From: Sphingomonas sp.
GTDB lineage: Bacteria > Pseudomonadota > Alphaproteobacteria > Sphingomonadales > Sphingomonadaceae
NCBI GenBank assembly: GCA_002707985.1
Contig: PAOI01000060.1
Coordinates: 1 to 57,847 of the forward strand
DNA: 57,847 bases
Direction of reading: 5' to 3'
The notes under the pieces were generated by a model that was not told where the DNA came from, did no database searches, and was given only the letters and a program-made list of their open reading frames with translations. The translations under genes were made by a program, and so were the position numbers. Positions 7,929-16,736 of the stretch are shown piece by piece. Position 1 is the stretch's first letter. Every line of letters starts with the position of its first letter.

Positions 7929-8939
7929 TTATTCGGCCGCTTCCACCAAACGGGTACCGTCCGGCCCGTCGGCGTAGAATTGCTCGAAATATTTGCGGAA
8001 GCGCAGGATCGGGCCGTCGCCGTCGCATAGATAGGGGCGGGCGAGGTGGATCTTGTTTTCCCAGATCGGAATGTCGCCTTCGACGCCCTTCTGGCCACAG
8101 GTATTTGCAATCGCTTCCTGGATTGCGTGCTCCTGCGGCGATCCCGGATCGACCTTGGGATGGGTGAAGCAGAAGCGGAGTTCCACGTCATCGGCCTCGA
8201 CGGGTGTCGCGATGACCAGCAGCGACAATTCGACCACGCCCTTCAGGCGCGTGAACTTCTGTCCGGCGCCGTTCTGCACGGTCTGAACCGAATAGGGGAA
8301 TTGCTTTTCCTCACCCGACGGCAGTTTGATCGTCCGGTGCCCGCGCGCCGCGCTGTGCCGCTGGACGCCGTCATAGCTGGTCTCGCCCTCTGGAACCGCG
8401 TCCATCATGTGGACATAGGCGAAATGCGCGACATCGACGCCGTTCTCGGCGATTTCCTGCGGGTTGCTGGCGAAACGCCATTCGCGCTTGGTCGGCTCTG
8501 CCCATTCGGGGTCGGTGAACTCAGGATAGTCGATCACGTCGAACAGCGGCGCGACATTTTCCGGGTGATACCATGCCCAGATGACGCCCGACTTTTCCTC
8601 GACCGGATAGGCATGGGTCAGCGGCTCGCGCTTGGCGCGCGGCGGAAATGCCTTGGCATAGGGAATGGCGGAGCAGAAACCGTCGGGGCGATAGGCCCAG
8701 GCGTGGAAGGGGCAGCGGATGCTGTCGCCCTCAACCTTGCCGCCATGGCCGAGATGCGCGCCCAGATGCGGGCAATAGGCATCGAGCAGCCCGGCTTCGC
8801 CATTTTCGTTGCGGAACAGCACCAGCTCGCGTCCGAAATAATGGACGGGGCGAACCGCCCCGACTGCGAGTTCGTTGCTGTAGCCCACTCCGAACCACCC
8901 GAACGGAATGGACATTGGGAAGCGCTCGACCTGAGGCAC
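7929..8939 (-). CDS. Rieske non-heme iron oxygenase (copy 2, complete)
   Basis: 336-residue oxygenase component. Rieske cluster ligands are C56/H58 (CPH) and C76/H79 (CPFH); the mononuclear iron site shows ENGVDVAHFAYVH with D169, H172 and H177. Length and layout fit single-component-oxygenase Rieske proteins such as KshA (3-ketosteroid 9-alpha-hydroxylase). GTG start with GGAGAG upstream, as in copy 1. It leads an operon with the decarboxylase-like, SDR, MFS and ALDH genes. No ferredoxin reductase (KshB type) is encoded nearby, so electrons must come from a partner elsewhere. The steroid link is inferred from neighbours, not from a diagnostic residue. Confidence 0.92.
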   Translation of the reverse strand: MPQVERFPMSIPFGWFGVGYSNELAVGAVRPVHYFGRELVLFRNENGEAGLLDAYCPHLGAHLGHGGKVEGDSIRCPFHAWAYRPDGFCSAIPYAKAFPPRAKREPLTHAYPVEEKSGVIWAWYHPENVAPLFDVIDYPEFTDPEWAEPTKREWRFASNPQEIAENGVDVAHFAYVHMMDAVPEGETSYDGVQRHSAARGHRTIKLPSGEEKQFPYSVQTVQNGAGQKFTRLKGVVELSLLVIATPVEADDVELRFCFTHPKVDPGSPQEHAIQEAIANTCGQKGVEGDIPIWENKIHLARPYLCDGDGPILRFRKYFEQFYADGPDGTRLVEAAE

Positions 8940-9047
8940 TGTCTCTCTCCTCGATTATATATCGCGAACTTCTGCCGCGTTGAGGGGGAGTGTATCGCTG
9001 CGATCCCTCTGCGTAAGTGCCGAATCGTGCACGCTTTGTGCGCAAGG

Positions 9048-9056
9048 GCGAACAAT
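9048..9056 (-). promoter_or_regulatory. Shared ATTGTTCRC element upstream of Rieske copy 2
   Basis: Minus strand reads ATTGTTCGC, 109 bases upstream of the Rieske GTG and adjacent to the end of the LysR gene. It is followed at the same distance as in copy 1 by the conserved CACAAAGCGTGCA block (minus strand). Confidence 0.4.
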
Positions 9057-9063
9057 GCGCGGA

Positions 9064-9969
9064 TCAGAAACGCTTGAGGATCTGGGAGGCCATCGAGGGC
9101 CGGATCTTGGTCCGGGTGGTCCGGCGGATCAGATAGTCGATGAATGCGCGCGTGGCCGCCGACATGATGCCGGGCGAATATACGACCCAGCAGGGCTTGT
9201 CGTAGAACGACCATTCCTCTTCGAGCGCCAGGATCGTGCCGTCCACCAGATCCTGACGAATGACGCTGACCGGCAGGCTGGCGATACCCAGCCCCTTGCG
9301 CACCGCGCTGCGCAGCGCGATCCCGCTGTTGCTGATCCAGCGCGGCGTCACTTTCACCGTAACGTTTTCGTTGAAGGTCATCGTGCCGCTGCGATCGGTA
9401 AGGCACTCGCGCTCGGTCAGCGCAGCACTGTCCGTCGGCCAGCCATGTTTGGCGACATAGGCAGGCGAGGCGCACAGGCAGTAGGACAGGTAGCCGAACA
9501 TCCGGGCGCGCAGGTTCGAATCGGTCAGCGTGCCATAGCGGATGACGATGTCGAACTGTTCCTGCGCAACATCGCCTTCATCGAGATAGGCAATGGGTTC
9601 GACGACGATCGCATCATGTTCGTCGCTGAATTCGGCGAGAAGCCGCGACATGAAATCCGAACCGAACGTGTCGCTGAGGCCGATACGCAGCCGGCCGACC
9701 GGATCGGTGCGATAGCGCCCGATCCGCTTTTCGAGATCGCCCAGCCGCTTGTGCAGATCGGCGCATTCCTTGTGGAAACTCTGGCCCGCGCTGGTCAGCG
9801 ACAGCCGCCGCGTGGTGCGTGTGAGCAACTGGACGCCGAGCCGTTCCTCAAGCTCCTGTACCGTTTTGCTCACATAGGATTTGGAAACACCCAGTTCCTC
9901 GCCCGCGGCCGTAAAGCTACCATGCTCCACGACCGCGAGGAATTCTTCGATTCCGCGCCAGCTCGACAT
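9064..9969 (-). CDS. LysR-family transcriptional regulator (copy 2)
   Basis: 301-residue LysR protein, same length as the paralogue at 339-1244, with the HTH GSFTAAGEELGVSKSYVSKT and a standard effector domain. About 94 residues differ from copy 1, many non-conservative in the segment around residues 180-205 and 240-255. The immediate neighbours are much better conserved. It lies 66 bases downstream of the amidohydrolase and 124 bases upstream of the Rieske gene. It may control the amidohydrolase and Rieske promoters that carry the shared element. The inducer is unknown and may differ from that of copy 1. Confidence 0.93.
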   Translation of the reverse strand: MSSWRGIEEFLAVVEHGSFTAAGEELGVSKSYVSKTVQELEERLGVQLLTRTTRRLSLTSAGQSFHKECADLHKRLGDLEKRIGRYRTDPVGRLRIGLSDTFGSDFMSRLLAEFSDEHDAIVVEPIAYLDEGDVAQEQFDIVIRYGTLTDSNLRARMFGYLSYCLCASPAYVAKHGWPTDSAALTERECLTDRSGTMTFNENVTVKVTPRWISNSGIALRSAVRKGLGIASLPVSVIRQDLVDGTILALEEEWSFYDKPCWVVYSPGIMSAATRAFIDYLIRRTTRTKIRPSMASQILKRF

Positions 9970-10035
9970 TCAGACCACCTCTCCGGCGGCGATGCTAGCA
10001 ACGGTCCGCGCGAATGCAAAAAGGTTCGACGCGCC

Positions 10036-11229
10036 TTATTCCGCTGCCTGTTTGAGGAACAGGTCGCGTTTGGGGCCGATGTTGTTCGCGATCTTCCACA
10101 GCGCGTCCTGATCGAGGTCGTAGACATCGAGCGCATTGGTGCCGAGCATCTTCTGGATATCGTCGTCGGGCAGCCCGCCCAGGCTGACGGTCATCTTCTC
10201 GAGCGTGCTGGGCCAGGTGCCCTCCGGATGCGGGTAATCGGTGCCCCACAGAATCCGGTCGATGCCGATTTCGTAATAGGACTGAGTGGTTTCCTCGTCC
10301 GGCAGCGCCGAACAGCCGACCCACACATTGCGAGCGAAATACTCCGACGGCTTCATGCTCATATTGGCGTAATAATCACCGAGCTTGCCGCTGGTGTGCT
10401 TTGCCGAGGCACGGATGTCCATCAGCTGCATGATCCAGGGAAACCAGAATTCGCCGCCCGCTTCGGTGAAGCAGACCTTGAGTTCCGGAAACTCCTCGAA
10501 CACGCCGCCAAAGGTCATGCCCCACAGCGGGCGCGTCATCCAGAATGCGAATTCGCACAGATAGGTGCCGATCCAGCCCGGCTGGGTCGTGTCGTATCCC
10601 GGCGACGCGCCCGAATGGAAATGCAGCGGCATGCGCATTTCCTGAAGCATCGCCCAGATGCGGTGATATTTGGTATGGTTATAGAGGTCGTAATCGCCCG
10701 AAAAGGCCGGGAAGAACACGCCCTTCAGCCCGTTCTGGGCGGCCCATTTGATCTCCTTCGCGGTTTCGTCGAGATCGTAGAGCGCGGGAATGACGGCGAG
10801 GCCGATGCGGCGATGCGGATCGTCCTGACAGAATTCGGCGAGCCAGCGATTATGTGCGCGCGCACCCGCCCATTGCAGCTCGGCATGGTCGCGGGACGGC
10901 CGCAGGCCGATGTCCGCGCCAAAGGGGGGGGCATTGCGTTCGGTAATCCCGTCGGGGAACAGCACTTCGGCAGCAACGCCGTCGCCATCGAGCACGCGGT
11001 TGCGGATCGCGCCGTCCCACGCACCTTCCAGACCGTCGCCCACCTTGGCACGCCATTTCGTGTTGAAATCGTCGATCAGGAAGCGCTTTTCATGCTCTTC
11101 GCGCGCCTTGATCTCCTGATGCACCACTTCGTCGAAACGCGCGTGATACCGGGATTCGAGATAGGTGCGATATTGTTCGGGCGGCAGTCCGACATGCCCG
11201 TCCGAAGAGATGACGAGATAGCGGTCCAT
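10036..11229 (-). CDS. Amidohydrolase-2 family metal-dependent hydrolase/decarboxylase (copy 2)
   Basis: 397 residues, about 42 substitutions from the copy at 1307-2500. All candidate metal and active-site residues are kept (DGH at 10-12, HFH at 203-205, GTDYPHP at 329-335). The differences lie mostly at the N-terminal 20-40 region, residues 112-115, the 209-214 loop and the C-terminus. ATG start with GGAGAAGG upstream. Its promoter must lie inside the end of the neighbouring MFS gene or in the 125-base gap, where the shared element sits. Confidence 0.88.
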   Translation of the reverse strand: MDRYLVISSDGHVGLPPEQYRTYLESRYHARFDEVVHQEIKAREEHEKRFLIDDFNTKWRAKVGDGLEGAWDGAIRNRVLDGDGVAAEVLFPDGITERNAPPFGADIGLRPSRDHAELQWAGARAHNRWLAEFCQDDPHRRIGLAVIPALYDLDETAKEIKWAAQNGLKGVFFPAFSGDYDLYNHTKYHRIWAMLQEMRMPLHFHSGASPGYDTTQPGWIGTYLCEFAFWMTRPLWGMTFGGVFEEFPELKVCFTEAGGEFWFPWIMQLMDIRASAKHTSGKLGDYYANMSMKPSEYFARNVWVGCSALPDEETTQSYYEIGIDRILWGTDYPHPEGTWPSTLEKMTVSLGGLPDDDIQKMLGTNALDVYDLDQDALWKIANNIGPKRDLFLKQAAE

Positions 11230-11354
11230 GATCCTTCTCCGTGGTTCGAATGCTTGTTTCCGGCGTGTCTGCGCGCGGCGGCGCAATCACCGATATTCTC
11301 CGAACCGGAATGCGACTCCTGTCCGATGCGAAAAAGCAGCCTGTCGGCAACGCT

Positions 11355-12620
11355 CTATCGCTTCATGTGAACAATGATCCTGCTCGGGCGCGCCCGCGCT
11401 GCCTCGCGGAGCAACAGATAGGCGCCGAGAAGTGCGGCGATCGCAAAGGGGGCGGGCGCCCAGACCTGATATGCCGCAGCGGCGATGATCGGGGGCAGGG
11501 TGATCGAAGCTCCCGCGATCAGCGTAACGGCGGATGCGATCGCGACCTGATGCTCGCTTTCGCCGCCAAGCGATGCCGCGGCGCTGAAGCCGGGGCGCGA
11601 CAGGCCATAGCCGAAGCTGGCGATGATGAACCCGATAACCGCAGCGATCTGCGTATCGCTGGCAATCGGTGTCAGATTGCCGATCAGCGCGCATGCCACG
11701 CCCGCCAGCATCATTACCCCCGGCGTAAGCGCCAGCCAGCGGACCAGTCCCCATTGCGCGATCAGCGCGGCGATCGCGCCGCCGGTCATCGTCACGCCGA
11801 CCATCGCCTGCGCCGCCATCGGATCGCCGGGCGTGCGGTCGATCACGACAAAGCCGATCGTGTAGAGATTGATCGCTTGCGCCGAACAGAGCAGCAGCCC
11901 GAAGGTGAGATGCCGCCCGATCGTCGCTTCGCGCCAGACCTCGATCATCGAATAGGTGCGCTGGTTTGGATCTGCCGACGCAGCAAATCCAGCTTCGGGC
12001 GCTCCGCGCGGCAGAAACACGAAGCTGGCGGCAAAAGTCACGAGGCCGATCAACGCGAAGGCGAGCATCGGCCCGATCGGACCGAGCGGTTCGAAGATGA
12101 GCAGCGGCGCGATGGCCGGGCCGATGATCGTGCCCAGGCTGAGTGCGCCGGCGAGCGTCGTCAGGGTACGGGTGCGTTCTGCGCCTTCGGTGCGCAGCGC
12201 GATGAGCGCCTGCGTCGCGGTCGCTGCCGCGGATCCGAGCAGGCCATAAACCGAGCGCAGCACGAAGAAGAGAAGGAAGGTGGCGAACGGCGCCAGCCAG
12301 CCGAGCAGCCCCAGCTCGACCGAAAGCGCGCAGCCGCCCATCGACAGGATGAAACCGATCAGTCCGGCGCGGACGAAACGGTTGGCGCCGTGCCGATGGA
12401 CATGCGCGACCCAGAAGGGGGAACTCACAGCCCAGGTAAGCGCCGAGAGCGAAAAGATGCTCGCGACGAGATAGTCGGGAATATGCAGCGTCCGCCCGAT
12501 CGCGGGCATGATCGAGACGAGCCCGACATTGCCGATTGCGGTGAGAAACGTAACCGCGCCGAGAAACGGGACGACCCAACGCGACCACCGATCGTGCCGC
12601 GCCGGGCCATCCTGTGTCAT
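11355..12620 (-). CDS. MFS transporter
   Basis: 421-residue major facilitator with about twelve hydrophobic segments, FLTAIGNVGLVSIMPAIG in the first and RSVYGLLGSAAATATQAL near the fourth. It resembles drug/metabolite-type MFS proteins. It starts 15 bases after the TonB receptor gene ends, so receptor and MFS form one uptake unit: outer-membrane entry followed by inner-membrane transport. The direction of transport cannot be told from sequence. The last codons contain the shared regulatory element of the next gene. Confidence 0.9.
   Translation of the reverse strand: MTQDGPARHDRWSRWVVPFLGAVTFLTAIGNVGLVSIMPAIGRTLHIPDYLVASIFSLSALTWAVSSPFWVAHVHRHGANRFVRAGLIGFILSMGGCALSVELGLLGWLAPFATFLLFFVLRSVYGLLGSAAATATQALIALRTEGAERTRTLTTLAGALSLGTIIGPAIAPLLIFEPLGPIGPMLAFALIGLVTFAASFVFLPRGAPEAGFAASADPNQRTYSMIEVWREATIGRHLTFGLLLCSAQAINLYTIGFVVIDRTPGDPMAAQAMVGVTMTGGAIAALIAQWGLVRWLALTPGVMMLAGVACALIGNLTPIASDTQIAAVIGFIIASFGYGLSRPGFSAAASLGGESEHQVAIASAVTLIAGASITLPPIIAAAAYQVWAPAPFAIAALLGAYLLLREAARARPSRIIVHMKR
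11367..11375 (-). promoter_or_regulatory. Shared ATTGTTCRC element upstream of amidohydrolase copy 2
   Basis: Minus strand reads ATTGTTCAC, 138 bases upstream of the amidohydrolase ATG. It sits in the last codons of the MFS gene, so its identity over 13 bases with 2643-2655, which is non-coding, is not explained by shared protein sequence. Confidence 0.4.
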
Positions 12621-12635
12621 GATATCAGCCCTCGA

Positions 12636-14951
12636 TCAGAAACGAATACGGGCTTCGCCACCGAAGCTGCGCGGATCGCCATATTGGCTCAGCGTCAGCA
12701 CCGTGAGGTTGATGGCGTTGACGAGATAGCTTTCGTCCGTAAGGTTCTTGCCCCACACGGCCACTTCCAGCGACGTCCCGTTGCCGAGCGCGATGTCGGT
12801 CAGGGCGATACGCGCATCGAGCAGACCATAGGCTTTGAGTTTCGAAGCCGGGTCGGCGGTGATCCGCGTGAACTGGCTGTCACGCCAGCTATAGTTGACG
12901 CTGGTATCGAGCGTGGCGAAACCCACATCCAGCCGGTGCACCGCTCCGACCTGGAAATTCCACTCGGGAACCAGCGGAACGACATAGCTGTCGGTCACGT
13001 CAGTTCCGTCGGGAAGGACGAAATCGGTGTAGCGGGCATCGACATAGCCGCCGCCGAAATTGATCGTGAAATTGTTGACCGGGCGGATCGCGCCTTCGAT
13101 TTCAATGCCGGTGAACTGAGCTTCGCCTGCGTTGATGATGTTGGTCGTCACTAGCGAGGGCACGAAGACCCCGGCCTGAAAATCCTTGTAGATCGAATGA
13201 TATACCGAGGCATTCAAACGGACCGCCTGATCGAAACCCGCGAATTTGACGCCGAGTTCGAACGAAGTCAGCTTTTCCGGATCATAGGGCGTCAGGAACG
13301 CGGCATTGGTGGATGCCGTATCGTTGATACCCCCGCTCTTGAAGCCGGTCGCGACGCGTCCATAGACCGAAAAATCGCGGTCGAATTTGTAGAGGATATT
13401 GAACTCGGGATTGAAGCTGGTCCAGACGCCCGAATTGCCCAGCGGAATGAGGTCGGATGGACCGATCCCGCCCGCGCCAGGCCGTGCGCCCGCCGGCGGC
13501 TGGCCGCTGCGAGTGACGGGCGTGCCATCCGCCTCGCGGACGAAGACGCCGGAGGTGTCGGAACTGGGATTGGCGGCATATGCCGAGTTCGAGAGCAGCA
13601 GCTCGGTCGCCTGCTTTTTCTCCCGCGTGTAGCGGCCACCGACCGACACCGTCAGGCGCTCGGCGAGTGCCGAGGGGGTCCAGGCGATCTGGCCATATCC
13701 GGCATAGCTGTTGGAATCGCCGGTGCGGTTGCTGACATCGTAATTGGCGTTGCCGCCGAACTGGAAGTTCCAGCGCGGATTATAGACTTCGTAATTGTCG
13801 TCCAGATAGAAGGCGCCGACCGTGAATTTGAAGTCGCCGGCCGTGCCGATCGCCTGCAATTCCTGCGTGAACTGCTCATAATCGTTGCTCAGCGCGAAGC
13901 GCAGCAGATCGAGAGGGCTGCCGTCGAAATCGCTGGCCGAATCGGTATAGGCGGTGCGGCGTGCGGTGATCGATTTGAGCACGAGATCGCCCAGACCCGG
14001 TTCCCATTCCAGTGTCAGCGAATGCCCCGTCGTGCGAAAATTGCTGCGCAGCGAACTTTGCGCGCCGATGCCGCGGGGGCGTTCGGTGACGACATAGGGG
14101 GCGATCAGCGCGTTGACGAACGGCGTCGATCCGGTCGAGGACACCACCAGCATCGAAGGCGTGCCCTTGCTGTCGGTGATGTCATAGGCATAGCGGGCGC
14201 TGAAGCTTTCCGACGGGCGCCACAGGACGTCGGCGCGTGCCGCCCACATGTCCTGCTTGCCGAAATTCTCATTGGTCGCGCTGTTGCGATAATAGCCGCC
14301 ATTCTGCTTGGTGACGATGCCGAAGCTGGTGCTGAAACCCGCGACTTCGGGCAGATCGAACGCCAGGCGTCCGGTATATTGATCGAAGCTGCCGCCACCG
14401 ATCATCATCTGGCCGCGGAAGGTGCCGCTCGGCTCGCGCGTGATCAGGTTGACTGCGCCGCCGATGGTGTTCTTGCCATAAAGCGTTCCCTGCGGACCGC
14501 GCAGCACTTCGACACGCTCGAGATCGACCAGATCGAACGCCGCACCGGTTGATTTGCCGATCGGAACACCGTCGACATACAGGCCGACCGGCTGGTCGCG
14601 GGCAAGGCTGGTATCGGCGGACGGCGAAAGCCCGCGAATGGTGATCAGCGGAGCATAGGTGTTGCCGATCGTCTGATTGATCTGCAGGTTCGGCACCACC
14701 GTGGCGATGTCTGAAACATTGCCGACACCCGCTCGCTGAAGCGTCGCTTCGCCGACGGCCGAAACCGAAACCGGCACGTCCACTAGCCGTTGCTCGCGCC
14801 GCTGCGCGGTGACAACGATTTCGTTGCCGCTATCGATCGAATGATCCTGGGATTCTTCGTTTTCCGAAACAGTCTGCGCCATTGCGCCGATCGGGCACAG
14901 CGCGGAACCGAGCATGGCAGCGACCAAGAGAGACTTTGAAAAGTCCTTCAC
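12636..14951 (-). CDS. TonB-dependent outer-membrane receptor
   Basis: 771-residue receptor. A signal peptide ends near residue 25 (GAMAQ), a TonB box is seen at EIVVTAQRR (about residues 44-52), then the plug domain (about 55-170, with VEVLRGPQGTLYGKNTIGGAVN) and a 22-strand barrel ending in the typical aromatic residue (GEARIRF). This class in sphingomonads takes up hydrophobic or plant/steroid-like compounds as well as siderophores. No FecR/sigma-type extension is present. Followed after 15 bases by an MFS gene. Uptake of the compound degraded by this locus is the likely role. Confidence 0.95.
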   Translation of the reverse strand: MKDFSKSLLVAAMLGSALCPIGAMAQTVSENEESQDHSIDSGNEIVVTAQRREQRLVDVPVSVSAVGEATLQRAGVGNVSDIATVVPNLQINQTIGNTYAPLITIRGLSPSADTSLARDQPVGLYVDGVPIGKSTGAAFDLVDLERVEVLRGPQGTLYGKNTIGGAVNLITREPSGTFRGQMMIGGGSFDQYTGRLAFDLPEVAGFSTSFGIVTKQNGGYYRNSATNENFGKQDMWAARADVLWRPSESFSARYAYDITDSKGTPSMLVVSSTGSTPFVNALIAPYVVTERPRGIGAQSSLRSNFRTTGHSLTLEWEPGLGDLVLKSITARRTAYTDSASDFDGSPLDLLRFALSNDYEQFTQELQAIGTAGDFKFTVGAFYLDDNYEVYNPRWNFQFGGNANYDVSNRTGDSNSYAGYGQIAWTPSALAERLTVSVGGRYTREKKQATELLLSNSAYAANPSSDTSGVFVREADGTPVTRSGQPPAGARPGAGGIGPSDLIPLGNSGVWTSFNPEFNILYKFDRDFSVYGRVATGFKSGGINDTASTNAAFLTPYDPEKLTSFELGVKFAGFDQAVRLNASVYHSIYKDFQAGVFVPSLVTTNIINAGEAQFTGIEIEGAIRPVNNFTINFGGGYVDARYTDFVLPDGTDVTDSYVVPLVPEWNFQVGAVHRLDVGFATLDTSVNYSWRDSQFTRITADPASKLKAYGLLDARIALTDIALGNGTSLEVAVWGKNLTDESYLVNAINLTVLTLSQYGDPRSFGGEARIRF

Positions 14952-15195
14952 ATTCCCCTCCTCAATTTATGGGCATTTAGCCTGTGGCGAACTCTTTTCG
15001 GTTCGCTCATTCGGACCACGATAGCGGCCATCCTCAGGCGATTAAGCCTGCGGCGGTGGCCACACTGTTCGCTGGTGTGGCGAATAGAGCGTTGCGACAA
15101 AAAAAGACCCGGAACGGCCCCCGAAACAGCGCGCATTGCCTGCGGGGACGGCCGGATATGGAAAGCGTGCGGCATGATATGGCGCCAATGTCGGC
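14952..15195 (-). promoter_or_regulatory. Upstream region of the TonB receptor
   Basis: 244 bases between the end of the HIP operon and the receptor start. GCCACAC/GTGTGGC form an inverted repeat at 15059-15081, and CAGGC/GCCTG another at 15035-15050. The string GTGGCGAA occurs twice on the plus strand, near 14981 and 15078. No intrinsic terminator for the upstream fadD3 operon is visible, so read-through into the receptor gene is possible. Confidence 0.45.
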
Positions 15196-16734
15196 TCAGC
15201 GCGCAGCGAGGACGTTTTTCATCACCTTGCCCGAGGCATTCTGGGGCAGGGATTCGACGAATTCGATCATGCGCGGAACCTTGTAATTCGCCATGTTGGC
15301 GCGCGCCCAGGCAATGATTTCGCCTTCGTCGTCGCCGTTGCCGGCGCGGCGGACGACAAAGGCCTTGCCCACTTCGCCCATGCGCGGATCGGGCACGCCG
15401 ATTACGGCTACCTGCGCGATGGCGGGGCAGGGGGCGAGCAGCCGCTCGACTTCGGCGGGATAGACGTTGAACCCGCCCGAAATGAACATGTCCTTCTTGC
15501 GGTCGGTGATCCTCAGATATCCCGCGTCGTCCAGCGTTCCGATATCGCCGGTGTGCAGCCAGCCATTGTTATCGATCGCTTCGGCGGTCGCGTCGGGATC
15601 GTCGAGATATTCGCGCATCACGCCATAGCCGCGAACCAGGATTTCGCCTGCTTCGCCGGGCGGCAGTGCGTTGCCGTCATCGTCGACGACGCACACCTCC
15701 AGGCCGGGCAATGCCCTGCCGCAGCTTTCGGCGATCAACTCGGCATCGTCGCCCCGGCGGCACGAAGTGATCGTGCCGCATTCGGTCATGCCATAGGCCG
15801 TGACGGTGTCGACCAGCCCCAGCTCGCTGCGCATCCGGCGGATCAGATCGGGCGGCACGGTTGCGGCACCGGTCGCCGCGCCGCGCAGGGAACTCGTGTC
15901 GAAATCCTGCTGCGCCTTCGCTTCGAGCAGTGCGTAATAAATCGTCGGCGGGCCGGGCAGGAAGTTGATGCGCTGTTGCGCGATCATTTGTGCGGCGTGG
16001 GCGACGTCGAACGTTGCGACCGGCAGCATGGTCGCTCCGGCGATCAGCGCCGCGACCCATCCGGCCTTGTACCCGAAGCTGTGGAAGAAGGGGTTGATGA
16101 TCAGATAGCGCTCGCCTTCTTCCAGGCCCATGGTCTCCGCCCATGCCGCGAACAGACGGACCACCCGGTCATGCGTGGAAACGACGCCCTTGGGTGCGCC
16201 GGTCGTGCCGCTGGTGAACAGGATGTCGCTGACGCTGTCGGGCGTTACCCCGGCCATCGCGGTGTCGATCGCCGGATCGTTGCTGCCATTGCCCTCGGCA
16301 AGAAACCCGCCCCAGTCGCGATCGAACGTCACGATGCGGCGCAAATCGGGCAGGTCTTCCTGCGTGAGCATCGCCGGGTAATCGGTGCCCAGAAAATCGC
16401 CGACCGTCAGCAGCATTGCCGCGCGCGTGCGGCGCAAAAGCTCGCCTGCCTCACGCCCCTTCAGCCGAGTATTGAGCGGTACGATCGCCGCCCCGCAGGT
16501 CATTGCGCCGACGGCTCCGGCAATCCATTCGCGGCGGTTGGGCGCCCAGATCGCCACCCGGTCGCCCGATCCGATTCCAGCGACCAGCATCGCCGACGCC
16601 GCCGCCCGGCATGCGTCGCGCAATTGGGCGAAACTCCACGTCGTTCCCTCCTCGATCAGCGCGGACGCATCGCCGCGTGCCGTGGCGGCGGCTTCCACCA
16701 GATGCGGGATGGTGAGGGGGAGCGGATCGAGCAT
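15196..16734 (-). CDS. fadD3: HIP-CoA ligase (acyl-CoA synthetase, FadD3-like)
   Basis: 512-residue ANL-superfamily ligase: P-loop [38 protein letters not shown], and a C-terminal lid with the final catalytic Lys in ASGKV. The INPFFH-FGYKAG and FNVYPAEVE stretches closely match FadD3 of Mycobacterium, which forms the CoA thioester of HIP (the methylhexahydroindanedione propionate left after steroid A/B ring removal). The start is the ATG at 16732-16734, two bases after the thiolase stop. Last gene of the HIP operon. Assignment rests on family resemblance plus ipdAB/echA20/ipdF in the same operon. Confidence 0.85.
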   Translation of the reverse strand: MLDPLPLTIPHLVEAAATARGDASALIEEGTTWSFAQLRDACRAAASAMLVAGIGSGDRVAIWAPNRREWIAGAVGAMTCGAAIVPLNTRLKGREAGELLRRTRAAMLLTVGDFLGTDYPAMLTQEDLPDLRRIVTFDRDWGGFLAEGNGSNDPAIDTAMAGVTPDSVSDILFTSGTTGAPKGVVSTHDRVVRLFAAWAETMGLEEGERYLIINPFFHSFGYKAGWVAALIAGATMLPVATFDVAHAAQMIAQQRINFLPGPPTIYYALLEAKAQQDFDTSSLRGAATGAATVPPDLIRRMRSELGLVDTVTAYGMTECGTITSCRRGDDAELIAESCGRALPGLEVCVVDDDGNALPPGEAGEILVRGYGVMREYLDDPDATAEAIDNNGWLHTGDIGTLDDAGYLRITDRKKDMFISGGFNVYPAEVERLLAPCPAIAQVAVIGVPDPRMGEVGKAFVVRRAGNGDDEGEIIAWARANMANYKVPRMIEFVESLPQNASGKVMKNVLAAR

Positions 16735-16736
16735 GA

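Larger units (their letters stand above)
8705..11229. repeat. Duplicated module, right copy (Rieske - LysR - amidohydrolase)
   Basis: Second copy of the three-gene module found at 1-2500, same order and orientation. The repeat begins inside the Rieske gene at about 8705 only because the window truncates copy 1 there. The intergenic region upstream of the Rieske gene (about 8940-9063) shares blocks with 236-338, including ACGCTTTGTG and GAACAATG. Confidence 0.9.

Noticed and set aside
8980..11370. Long plus-strand open frame opposite the LysR and amidohydrolase genes (796 codons)
   Set aside because: It runs antisense to two genes with clear family motifs and has low-complexity arginine/alanine-rich translation typical of frames created by GC-rich codon bias.
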